From the NCBI GenBank assembly GCA_903926565.1, contig CAIYJU010000180.1, positions 1 through 43,941 of the forward strand: DNA of 43,941 nt. The letters are read 5' to 3'. Positions 32,647-40,602 of the stretch are shown here, piece by piece. A program made the position numbers and the translations under genes. The notes under the pieces were generated by a model. It saw only the letters and a program-made list of their open reading frames with translations, was not told where the DNA came from and made no database searches. This DNA comes from an uncultured Bacteroidales bacterium (GTDB lineage: Bacteria; Bacteroidota; Bacteroidia; Bacteroidales; FEN-979). Position 1 is the first letter of the stretch, and each line of letters begins with the position of its first letter.

Positions 32647-33672
32647 ATGGACGAAATAAAAACCATCATCAATTATACACACCGCCAGGCCGGGCATTGC
32701 GAAAGTGGTGCTACCTCAAACCTGTTTAAATTCAATGGTCTTGACATTTCAGAACCAATGGCATTTGGTATCGGCAATGGCTTGTTCTTTAGTTACATTC
32801 CGTTTTTAAAGATCCAGTTTGCCCCTATGCTGTCGTTCCGCAACCTGCCAAATACCGTTTTTAAAAGGTCAACTACTTATTTGGGAATTGAGTCAACTGT
32901 ACTCAAAAAGATCAAGGATCCCAAAGAGGCCATGGACCTGCTTGACAGAAACCTTGAAAATGGAATACCAACCGGATGCCAGGTCGGTGTATTTCAGCTG
33001 ACTTTTTTTCCACCCGAATACCGCATGCACTACAATATGCACAACCTTGTTGTATTCGGAAAGGAAGGCAACAAGTATCATGTGAGCGACACGGTAATGG
33101 AACATCCGCAGTTGATCACTTACGATGACCTGCTTAGGGTCAGGTATGCCAAAGGCACCTTTGCCCCTGAGGGAAAGATGTACTGGATCAATCATGCTAT
33201 CGATAAGCCGGTTGATCTGAAACCTGCGATCGCCGTCGCGATAAAGAAGACCGTTTATGAAATGATCGGGATACCTTTCCCGCTCATCGGGGTGAAGGGC
33301 TTGCGTTGGCTGGCCCGCGACATAAGAAAATGGCCCAAAAAGCACGGCAACGACAAAGCATCCTTTTACCTTGGCCAAATTCTGCGTATGGCCGAAGATT
33401 TTGGCACCGGTGGTGCAGGATTCAGGTTCATTTATGGTGCATTTCTAAAGGAAGCCGGCGAATTGTTCAACAATCATGAGGAGTTACTGGAAGCGTCTGA
33501 CATGATGGGCAGGACAGCCAACAAATGGCGTGAATTCACCTACACGGGAGCCAGGAACTGCAAAAACCGGTCAAAACCCGAGGAAGATTACGGAACCCTT
33601 TCGGAGATGCTGCTCGAAATAGCCAATCATGAAGACGCGGTTTATAAGAAACTGAAAAAAATCAAACTTTAA
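32647..33672 (+). CDS. BtrH-like acyl-ACP transferase, copy 2
   Basis: This 341-residue paralogue of the gene at 31229 has a conserved triad: Cys18 in AGHCESG, His132 in MHYNMHNLVVFG and Asp148 in YHVSDTVME. The C-terminal helical half is also kept (GIPFPLIGVKGLRWLARDIRKW, GGAGFRFIYGAF). The two copies differ most around residues 60-110, likely the acceptor or acyl pocket. The duplicate suggests two acyl transfers, or a heterodimer. Its stop overlaps the start of the ABC ATPase gene by one base. Confidence 0.8.
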   Translation: MDEIKTIINYTHRQAGHCESGATSNLFKFNGLDISEPMAFGIGNGLFFSYIPFLKIQFAPMLSFRNLPNTVFKRSTTYLGIESTVLKKIKDPKEAMDLLDRNLENGIPTGCQVGVFQLTFFPPEYRMHYNMHNLVVFGKEGNKYHVSDTVMEHPQLITYDDLLRVRYAKGTFAPEGKMYWINHAIDKPVDLKPAIAVAIKKTVYEMIGIPFPLIGVKGLRWLARDIRKWPKKHGNDKASFYLGQILRMAEDFGTGGAGFRFIYGAFLKEAGELFNNHEELLEASDMMGRTANKWREFTYTGARNCKNRSKPEEDYGTLSEMLLEIANHEDAVYKKLKKIKL

Positions 33673-34424
33673 TGTCCCGGCAGCCCATCATTGAAATCAG
33701 GGAACTGACTAAAATTTATAAGGGAGCTGAAGAGCCGGCAGTGAATTCAATTTCTCTCGACATCTTCCCGAATGAAATCTTCGGATTGCTCGGACCGAAC
33801 GGCGCCGGTAAAACCACCACGATTTCCATCCTGTGCGGATTGTTCCCGGCAACGAAAGGAAGTGTAATGATAGACGGAATCGACAGTCATACAAACCTTG
33901 AAAAGATCAAACAGATCATCGGGGTGGTTCCCCAGGACATTGCCCTCTACCCTACCCTTACCGGCCGCGAAAACCTTACGTTCTTCGGCAACATGTATGG
34001 CATTTACGGTTCGGAACTGCGCGACAGGATCAACCACTATCTCAGTGAATTCGGTTTGGAAAAACATGCAAACAAAGTTGTGGGCAAATACTCCGGAGGA
34101 ATGAAGCGCAGGGTAAACCTGATTGCAGGATTGCTTCACGGCCCCAAGATTCTCTTTCTGGATGAGCCCACCGTTGGCATTGATGTTCAGTCGCGCCTGG
34201 TAATTCTTGAATATCTCAAAGAGATCAACAAGAAAGGTGTTACCATCGTTTATACATCCCACTACATGGAGGAAGCTGAAAATCTTTGCAACAGGGTGGC
34301 GATCATTGACAGGGGAAATATCATTGCACTTGGCAATCCAAAAGAGTTGCTGGAAGGGAAACCAGAGTTTAAAAACCTGGAGAACATATTCATCCACCTC
34401 ACCGGTAAAGACATGAGGGACTAA
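33672..34424 (+). CDS. ABC transporter ATP-binding protein
   Basis: This 250-residue ATPase has Walker A GPNGAGKTT (41-49), a Q-loop in VVPQDIALYPTL, signature YSGGMKRR, Walker B ILFLDEP and the D-loop VGID. It belongs to the drug/lipid export group that pairs with ABC-2 permeases, and the permease follows one base later. Within the biosynthetic operon it is likely to export or flip the product or an intermediate. Its relation to the MMPL exporter (alternative or sequential route) is unknown. Confidence 0.92.
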   Translation: MSRQPIIEIRELTKIYKGAEEPAVNSISLDIFPNEIFGLLGPNGAGKTTTISILCGLFPATKGSVMIDGIDSHTNLEKIKQIIGVVPQDIALYPTLTGRENLTFFGNMYGIYGSELRDRINHYLSEFGLEKHANKVVGKYSGGMKRRVNLIAGLLHGPKILFLDEPTVGIDVQSRLVILEYLKEINKKGVTIVYTSHYMEEAENLCNRVAIIDRGNIIALGNPKELLEGKPEFKNLENIFIHLTGKDMRD

Positions 34425-34425
34425 T

Positions 34426-35727
34426 ATGAGAAAATATTTGTCGGCATGTCGCAAAGAGTTGCTCCTGCTCATCCGGGATAAATCAGGCCTGGCCATGCTT
34501 TTTATCATGCCGGCTGTTCTGATCCTGATCTCTTCCATGATGCAGGAATTTGCCTGGGGTTCTCTTGCCAAAGATTCAAGCATCCCGGTCTTGTTCGTTG
34601 ACAATGATCACGACAGCCTGGGAACGAAGGTCAAAAGTGGCTTCAGTGGTTCCGATGCATTTCAGATCATTGACAGCCTCGACCACAAACCCCTCACCAC
34701 CGTCATGGCCAAAAACGCCGTAAAAAAAGGTGATTATCTCATCGCAATCGTCGTTCCCAAAGGCGCAACCGCAACCATGCGGGCCAACGTCCGTCTTTCG
34801 GTGGCAAAAGTACTCGCAGGCTTTGGAATGGGCAACCCGATGCTGGTCAATGGAATTTCATTCAGGGATTCCATCAATGTGACCATCTTTTTTGATCCGA
34901 CAGTTAAGAAAGCATTTAAGAATGCAGTGATCAGCTCAGTAAGGGAAAACTACTACAGGATTCAGACTGAATGGGTGTTTCAGAACTTCAACCAGGAGAT
35001 TGCCATCCAAATGCCAATGTATAAACCACCAAAAGAGGCGTTCAAAGAAATTCTTAAATTCAGGGAGGAATATCCTACCTACCGGGAGGTTGAACTGATC
35101 CCGAATTCATCACAGCACAATGTTCCGGCCTGGACAATTTTTGCAATGTTTTTCATTGTGATCCCCCTCACGCAAAGCCTGATACAGGAACGTGAAGGAG
35201 GAAGCCTGTTCAGGCTGCTTACCATGCCCGTCTCCTATATGACCCTGGTAATGGCAAAAGTTGGTGTTTACCTTGTAGTTTGTCTGACACAAACTGCAGC
35301 GATGCTGGTGGCCGGGATCGTTTTACTTCCGCTTTTCGGCCTGCCCATGCTGGTTATCGGTGATGAAATCCCCGCATTGTTCGTCATGACACTTATGGTT
35401 TCAATGGCAGCGGTCGGATATGGCCTGATGGTCGGAACGGTTTTCAAAACCCATCAGCAGGCCGCAGCATTCGGTTCTATTTCGGTGATCATCCTTGCGG
35501 CGATCGGGGGCCTTTGGGTTCCCATCTACCTGATGCCGGCATCCATGCGCGCTTTATCCCTGCTCAGCCCCATGAATTGGGCAATTACGGGCTATTACAG
35601 CATTTTTCTGCGGGGCGGAGATTTATGGCAGGTCGCACCTCAGGCGATCAAATTGCTGCTGTTCTTTTTATCCACTGTGATCATCACAGCGGTTTATCAT
35701 AAATATAAAAGACCTGTGAACAGTTAG
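34426..35727 (+). CDS. ABC-2 type permease
   Basis: This 433-residue membrane subunit has one N-terminal helix (about 20-38), a large periplasmic domain of about 190 residues, and five or six C-terminal helices starting near 235. IQEREGGSLFRLLTMPVSYM (about 250-270) is the ABC-2 coupling segment. It forms the channel for the ATPase immediately upstream. The size and layout match the permeases found in flexirubin and aryl polyene loci. It is followed after 2 bp by the thioesterase gene. Confidence 0.9.
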   Translation: MRKYLSACRKELLLLIRDKSGLAMLFIMPAVLILISSMMQEFAWGSLAKDSSIPVLFVDNDHDSLGTKVKSGFSGSDAFQIIDSLDHKPLTTVMAKNAVKKGDYLIAIVVPKGATATMRANVRLSVAKVLAGFGMGNPMLVNGISFRDSINVTIFFDPTVKKAFKNAVISSVRENYYRIQTEWVFQNFNQEIAIQMPMYKPPKEAFKEILKFREEYPTYREVELIPNSSQHNVPAWTIFAMFFIVIPLTQSLIQEREGGSLFRLLTMPVSYMTLVMAKVGVYLVVCLTQTAAMLVAGIVLLPLFGLPMLVIGDEIPALFVMTLMVSMAAVGYGLMVGTVFKTHQQAAAFGSISVIILAAIGGLWVPIYLMPASMRALSLLSPMNWAITGYYSIFLRGGDLWQVAPQAIKLLLFFLSTVIITAVYHKYKRPVNS

Positions 35728-35729
35728 CT

Positions 35730-36143
35730 ATGGAACTCTCTGATCGGAAAGAAATCATCGTAAGGTTCTCGGAAGTTGACTCCATGCGCATCGTTTGGCA
35801 TGGCAATTATCTTAAGTACTTTGAAGATGGCAGGGAATCATTCGGCCTCAAATACGGGCTGGGATATCTTGATGTTTACAGGCATAATGTGATGATCCCG
35901 TTGGTCAGGATAAATTGTGACTATAAACGGCCATTGGAATGCGGTGATACTGCGGTTGTGGAAACCCGATTTATCTCAAGCGAAGCCGCTAAAATTATGT
36001 TTGAATATACAATTTACCGGAAAAGGGACATGGAGGTATCTGCAACCGGAACATCCACACAGGTTTTCCTGACTCCGCAGGGCGAGCTTTTACTCACTGC
36101 CCCGGAATTTTTCATCGGATGGAAAAAGAGATGGGGAATATAA
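35730..36143 (+). CDS. Hotdog-fold acyl-ACP/CoA thioesterase
   Basis: This 137-residue 4HBT-type hotdog enzyme has the family motif EVDSMRIVWHGNYLKYFEDGRESF, with the likely catalytic Asp17 and the conserved His24 and Tyr27. Such thioesterases in aryl polyene clusters release or proofread acyl chains on ACP. It may free the finished polyene acid or clear stalled chains. It lies in the middle of block C with 2-bp and 11-bp gaps to its neighbours. Confidence 0.85.
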   Translation: MELSDRKEIIVRFSEVDSMRIVWHGNYLKYFEDGRESFGLKYGLGYLDVYRHNVMIPLVRINCDYKRPLECGDTAVVETRFISSEAAKIMFEYTIYRKRDMEVSATGTSTQVFLTPQGELLLTAPEFFIGWKKRWGI

Positions 36144-36154
36144 CTAATCATGGC

Positions 36155-37327
36155 ATGAAACCAGTTTACATCCTGAACGACAATATCATTACATCCCTCG
36201 GATTCACAACCGCTGAGAATGCTTCTTCATTGGACAGCGGAATAATCGGCATCCGCACAATCAATGATCAGGAGTTTTACCCTGGCCAGATTCAGCTGTC
36301 GCTGGTTGACACAGTGCAACTGGATCTGAAATTTTCGGCTGTTTTAAAAGTTTATCAAAAAAACATACCGGCTGACTCCTTTACGCGGCTCGAAAAGTTA
36401 TTTATTCTCTCCATTCATGATGTCATTAAAGACCATATTGTTATAGCAAAAAATGCCAGGACACTGCTTGTCATTTCAACAACAAAAGGCAACATTAATT
36501 TGCTTGAAAACCGCTTTAAAGCCATTTTTAGTCATAAAAGGCTCTATCTATGGGAATTAGGAAGGATCATCAGGCAGTTTTTTGGTTTTGTAAATACGCC
36601 GGTGATTATCTCGAATGCCTGCATTTCGGGCGTTGTGGCCGTGATGACTGCCACCAGGTTTCTTCAGTCAGGAGCATTCGACCATGCTGTGGTAACCGGT
36701 GGTGACATTGCATCAGAATTCGTGATATCCGGCTTCCAGTCATTCCAGGCACTCAGTACCAAACCGTGTAAGCCATTTGACCTCAACCGTACCGGCTTGT
36801 CACTTGGTGAAGGATGCGGGACAATGCTCCTCTCAACAATCTCCGGAACTGCTGAAGTATCTCCTGTGCGGATCGCAGGTGCTGCTACCACCAACGATGC
36901 CAATCATATATCAGGCCCTTCCCGTACCGGGGAAGAACTTAGCCATGCCATTAAAACGGTCATGAAACAGGCCATGGTTGAACCCGGGCAAATCAGCTAC
37001 ATTTCTGCTCATGGTACTGCAACATCATTCAATGATGAAATGGAATCAAAAGCTGTTGAGCTCAGCGGACTTGCGCATGTTCCGTTAAATAGTTTCAAAG
37101 GATACTGGGGACACACGCTTGGGGCTGCGGGACTTGTTGAGTCTGTTGCCGCTGTATTTTCACTCAGAAACAATACACTTTACCGTTCGGCCGGTTTTGA
37201 AATCCCCGGGGTTTCAGCTCCGGTAAATGTAATCACGACAAACCACCCAGCGTCGTTAACCAGCTGCATTAAGACCGCCTCAGGTTTTGGAGGATGCAAT
37301 GCAGCAATTATATATCAGAAAGACTAA
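36155..37327 (+). CDS. Beta-ketoacyl-ACP synthase, paired with a Cys-less partner
   Basis: This condensing enzyme of about 390 residues has an intact triad (numbered from ATG 36155): Cys156 in SNACISG, His286 in SAHGTATS and His320 in YWGHTLGAAG. The middle segment KPFDLNRTGLSLGEG is typical. The N-terminus MKPVYILNDNIITSLG fits the family, so I chose this ATG over the in-frame one at 36119, which would overlap the thioesterase gene. It is followed one base after its stop by a short ketosynthase-like gene lacking the nucleophile, suggesting a KS/chain-length-factor heterodimer as in ApeO/ApeC of aryl polyene systems. Confidence 0.87.
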   Translation: MKPVYILNDNIITSLGFTTAENASSLDSGIIGIRTINDQEFYPGQIQLSLVDTVQLDLKFSAVLKVYQKNIPADSFTRLEKLFILSIHDVIKDHIVIAKNARTLLVISTTKGNINLLENRFKAIFSHKRLYLWELGRIIRQFFGFVNTPVIISNACISGVVAVMTATRFLQSGAFDHAVVTGGDIASEFVISGFQSFQALSTKPCKPFDLNRTGLSLGEGCGTMLLSTISGTAEVSPVRIAGAATTNDANHISGPSRTGEELSHAIKTVMKQAMVEPGQISYISAHGTATSFNDEMESKAVELSGLAHVPLNSFKGYWGHTLGAAGLVESVAAVFSLRNNTLYRSAGFEIPGVSAPVNVITTNHPASLTSCIKTASGFGGCNAAIIYQKD

Positions 37328-37328
37328 A

Positions 37329-37979
37329 ATGAACCGTATCATCACTGCATACAGTGTTCTTCATGACAACAAGGTCATCGTGAATGGCAGGCTCCTGTTT
37401 TATCAGGAAAATATTACTAAATTTGCAGACTTTGTGAAGGCAGTCTTCAAGCAGGAGCAATTTTCGTACCCCAAGTTTTACAAAATGGATTCCATAAGTA
37501 AACTTGGTTTTCTGGCTGCTGAACTGGTTTTAAAAGAAAAGACAATTGCAGGTTACAGCCCTTTGGAAGTGGGTATGGTAATGTCTAATTCAAGTTCAAG
37601 TCTTGACACAGATATTACTCATAACGAAACGATTAACAACCGTTCAGCCTTTTTCCCAAGTCCTTCTGTATTTGTTTACACCCTTCCCAATATCATCATC
37701 GGGGAGGTTTGTATCAGGCACCGGATCAAAGGTGAAAATGCCTTTTTGATCTCTGAGACATTCGATGGCAACCTGCTTTGCGATTATGTCGATGAGTTAT
37801 TCAACAACGAGCGGGTGGCAGCCTGTTTGTGCGGATGGGTCGAAGTATTGGGTGACAGGAACACTGCGATGGTGGTGTTGGTTGAAAATTCAGAACAAAG
37901 CCAGGTCAGCGAAAGATCCGGTTTAAAGCCGATGCTTTTTAATGCAGAGAATCTCAATTTTATTATGAAACGTAACTGA
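37329..37979 (+). CDS. Truncated ketosynthase-like protein (ApeC/chain-length-factor type)
   Basis: This 216-residue protein from ATG 37329 covers only the N-terminal half of a ketosynthase. SISKLGFLAAELVL, VGMVMSNSSSSLDTD and FVYTLPNIIIGEVCIRHRIKG align with the region leading to the active-site Cys, but the elbow reads ISETFDG, with Phe145 in place of Cys. The His-containing C-terminal half is missing. Short Cys-less proteins of this kind act as chain length factors in aryl polyene clusters (PF13723 type). It probably dimerises with the complete ketosynthase encoded just upstream. Confidence 0.82.
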   Translation: MNRIITAYSVLHDNKVIVNGRLLFYQENITKFADFVKAVFKQEQFSYPKFYKMDSISKLGFLAAELVLKEKTIAGYSPLEVGMVMSNSSSSLDTDITHNETINNRSAFFPSPSVFVYTLPNIIIGEVCIRHRIKGENAFLISETFDGNLLCDYVDELFNNERVAACLCGWVEVLGDRNTAMVVLVENSEQSQVSERSGLKPMLFNAENLNFIMKRN

Positions 37980-37988
37980 ACTGATATT

Positions 37989-38243
37989 ATGGATGAATTG
38001 ATTTTAAAATTAAAGAAAGAGGTCATTGAGCAATTAAACCTGGAAGAGACCACGCCGGAGGATATCAATCCTGATTCACCATTATTTGGTGAAGGCCTTG
38101 GCCTCGATTCTATTGATGCACTTGAACTGATTGTTTTGCTTGAGAAAAATTACGGAATTAAGATAGAAGATCCCAAGGATGGTAAGAAAATTTTCTTCTC
38201 CATCCGTTCCATGGCCGAATACATCACAGAGCATAAAAAATAA
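37989..38243 (+). CDS. Acyl carrier protein (second of two)
   Basis: This 84-residue ACP has the phosphopantetheine site GLGLDSIDALEL, with Ser41. Helix III has an inserted DPKDGKKIF stretch and an Ile/Met-rich face that differs from the first ACP, so it is not a simple copy. The longer loop before the site (EGLGLD) resembles ACPs of Bacteroidota flexirubin loci. Placed between the two ketosynthase pairs, it is likely the elongation carrier, while the first ACP next to the LpxL-like enzyme may serve loading or transfer (inference). Confidence 0.92.
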   Translation: MDELILKLKKEVIEQLNLEETTPEDINPDSPLFGEGLGLDSIDALELIVLLEKNYGIKIEDPKDGKKIFFSIRSMAEYITEHKK

Positions 38244-38249
38244 TCCCCG

Positions 38250-39497
38250 ATGCCGCAGCGGATATTCATCACCGGGTATGGCATCATTTCAAGCATTGGA
38301 CACAATTCAGGGGAGAACCTCTCCTCGCTGCTCCAGTCAAGACCCGGACTGGGGAGGATTCGTCATGTCGATACCCTTCTCAAAGATGAGCTGCTCGTTG
38401 GCGAAGTTAGTTGCACACATGATGAACTTATTTCCCTCGCAGGAATCGACGCAGCTGACGGCTACTCAAGAAATGCCTTGCTGGGTATCATTGCTGCGCG
38501 GGAAGCCTTTGCTCATGGTGGTCTTGATAAACACCACGATCTGAAAACCGGGTTGATCTCTGCAACTACAGTCGGAGGAATGGATCGCAGCGAACGTTAT
38601 TACCTCGATTTCCTTAGTAACAACTCCCGCAATGCCTATATAGATTCCTACGATTGTGCCGACAGTACTGAGAAAATCGCCAGGTTGCTGGGGATTCATG
38701 ATTTCGTAACCACCATCAGCACGGCCTGCTCTTCAGCAGCCAATGCCATCATGCTTGGAGCAAGAATGATTCGCAGCGGCCGCCTCGACCGTGTGCTGGC
38801 CGGGGGGTGTGAATCACTCACGAAATTTCACCTCAATGGGTTCAATGCACTTAAAATTCTTGACAAGGAACCCTGCAAACCATTTGATCAGCACCGTGCT
38901 GGCATCAACCTTGGAGAAGGCGCAGCCTACCTTGTTTTGGAGTCGGAATCTGGTCTTGCAGTGACGGGCAATACGCCAATTTGTGAACTTGCAGGCTGGG
39001 GCAATGCATGCGAAGCATTTCACCAGACAGCATCCTCGCCGGATGGCATCGGTGCTTACCTTGCCATGAACGCAGCCCTCTCGATGTCGGGTCTTGAGCC
39101 GGCAGCAATTGATTATGTAAATGCGCATGGTACCGGTACCGACAACAATGATGTATCAGAAGGCAGAGCACTGGAAAGGCTTTTCAGTAAAAACATGCCC
39201 AGGGTCAGTTCAACAAAGCCATTCACAGGACATACCACCAGCTGTGCCGGTTCAATAGAAGCCATTTTGTCGGTGTTGTGCCTGGAACATCAGGTAATCT
39301 GGCCAAATCTGAATTTTAAGGAGCAAATGCATGAACTCTCTTTCTCCCCGGTTGAAGAACTTTTGACAACCATACCAGTAAATGTGGTTATGTCAAATTC
39401 TTTTGGATTTGGCGGTAATGATACCTCTTTGATTTTCAGGAAAGTAAATAACAATAATGATACCTCATCCCCTGCACCCCTTCTCCTTAGGGAGTAG
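38250..39497 (+). CDS. Beta-ketoacyl-ACP synthase, complete triad, second pair
   Basis: This 415-residue condensing enzyme has Cys160 in STACSSAAN, His293 in NAHGTGTDNND and His328 in PFTGHTTSCAG, all intact. GGCESLTKFHLNGFNALKILD and KPFDQHRAGINLGEGAA are standard KS segments. The normal C-terminus is NSFGFGGNDTSLIFRKV. The last 15 or so residues are Asn-rich and then read into a palindromic repeat that supplies the stop codon. A Cys-less ketosynthase-like gene follows, so this is probably the second KS/partner pair of the cluster. Confidence 0.9.
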   Translation: MPQRIFITGYGIISSIGHNSGENLSSLLQSRPGLGRIRHVDTLLKDELLVGEVSCTHDELISLAGIDAADGYSRNALLGIIAAREAFAHGGLDKHHDLKTGLISATTVGGMDRSERYYLDFLSNNSRNAYIDSYDCADSTEKIARLLGIHDFVTTISTACSSAANAIMLGARMIRSGRLDRVLAGGCESLTKFHLNGFNALKILDKEPCKPFDQHRAGINLGEGAAYLVLESESGLAVTGNTPICELAGWGNACEAFHQTASSPDGIGAYLAMNAALSMSGLEPAAIDYVNAHGTGTDNNDVSEGRALERLFSKNMPRVSSTKPFTGHTTSCAGSIEAILSVLCLEHQVIWPNLNFKEQMHELSFSPVEELLTTIPVNVVMSNSFGFGGNDTSLIFRKVNNNNDTSSPAPLLLRE

Positions 39498-39514
39498 GGG
39501 ACGGGGGTTGAGGT
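39462..39514. repeat. 53-bp REP-like palindrome over the ketosynthase stop codon
   Basis: CCCCTTCTCC (39477-39486), loop TTAG, GGAGTAGGGG (39491-39500) form a 10-bp stem with one T-T mismatch. Outer arms ACCTCA (39462-39467) and TGAGGT (39509-39514) and mostly paired C-rich/G-rich strands between extend it to 53 bp about the same centre. The TAG stop lies in the right arm. Confidence 0.65.
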
Positions 39515-39537
39515 TATTTAGCTAATTCAACCGGAGG

Positions 39538-40602
39538 ATGGCATTTATAAACGGCATTGGTATTATTTCCCCGCAACGGACAGCGGATTCAACAGCTTTT
39601 CTGTCGGATGTAATGGAATATACAGCAGATTACCTGACGTGTATTGAGCCTGCATACAGAACCTTTATTGATCCGCTCCAATCGCGGCGAATGAGCAGGC
39701 TGATGAAAATGGGAATTGCCTCGGCAAAACTTTGCATGGCTGAATCAGGTGTTGAAATGCCTGATGCAATCATAACCGGGACCGGGCTCGGAAGTGTTGA
39801 GGATACTGAAAAAATTCTCGGGGAGATCACCAAAGAAGAAAGATTCCTCAACCCTACCCCGTTCATTCAATCTACCTATAACACCATAAGTTCACAGGTG
39901 GCAATTCAACTGAAATGTCACAGTTACAACTCAACTTACGTTCATCGTACTTTTTCGTTTGAGAGTTGCCTGCTCGACGGACTCATGCAATTGGAGGAAA
40001 AATCAGCAACAAATTTCCTTGCAGGGACCATTGATGAAATGACCATGAACCATCTTCAAATTACCCGCCGTGTCGGGCAATGGAAGATGGAACCCGTTAA
40101 CAACCTGTCGCTGAAAGATGTAAAAACTCCCGGCGCCCTTGCCGGAGAAGGCGCAGCTTTCTTTATGATGGGTGCAGAAAGGTCCTCATCGACGTATGCT
40201 GAATTAACTGATGTAGCAACCTGTTATAACCTCAACGGGTCGTTTGCCTCCGCAGAATTCCTGCCGGGTTTCCTTGCAAAAAACGGATTGTACCCTGCAG
40301 ATATTGACATCGTTCTTTTGGGCGTGAACGGGGATTGCAGCAACGATCCAATCTATATGCAATTTGCTGATCAGTTGTTCCCCGCCGCTGCACAAGCCTG
40401 GTTCAAACACCTTTGCGGGGAGTACCATACTGCTGCCGGCTTCGGCCTTTATGTTGCAGCAAATATCCTGAAAAACCAGGTCTGTCCTGAGGTTTTAAAA
40501 TTATCGGCCAAAAAACCTGTACGATTAAAAAACATCCTGATTTACAATCACTTCAGGAACATTAACCATTCGTTTATATTGATCCGGGGGTGCTATGAAT
40601 AA
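39538..40602 (+). CDS. Ketosynthase-like protein lacking the active-site Cys (chain-length-factor-like)
   Basis: This 354-residue protein has an overall ketosynthase fold pattern: FINGIGIISPQ at the start, ITGTGLGSVEDTEKILGE and NPTPFIQSTYNTISSQVAIQL. The nucleophile elbow reads HRTFSFESC (137-145) instead of STACASS, so no Cys lies at the expected position (Cys144 is out of register). The first catalytic-His block is LLGVNGDCSND, without His, while GEYHTAAGFG keeps the last one. It is therefore not a normal condensing enzyme and is most likely the partner of the ketosynthase at 38250. Its last 8 bases overlap the next gene. Confidence 0.82.
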   Translation: MAFINGIGIISPQRTADSTAFLSDVMEYTADYLTCIEPAYRTFIDPLQSRRMSRLMKMGIASAKLCMAESGVEMPDAIITGTGLGSVEDTEKILGEITKEERFLNPTPFIQSTYNTISSQVAIQLKCHSYNSTYVHRTFSFESCLLDGLMQLEEKSATNFLAGTIDEMTMNHLQITRRVGQWKMEPVNNLSLKDVKTPGALAGEGAAFFMMGAERSSSTYAELTDVATCYNLNGSFASAEFLPGFLAKNGLYPADIDIVLLGVNGDCSNDPIYMQFADQLFPAAAQAWFKHLCGEYHTAAGFGLYVAANILKNQVCPEVLKLSAKKPVRLKNILIYNHFRNINHSFILIRGCYE

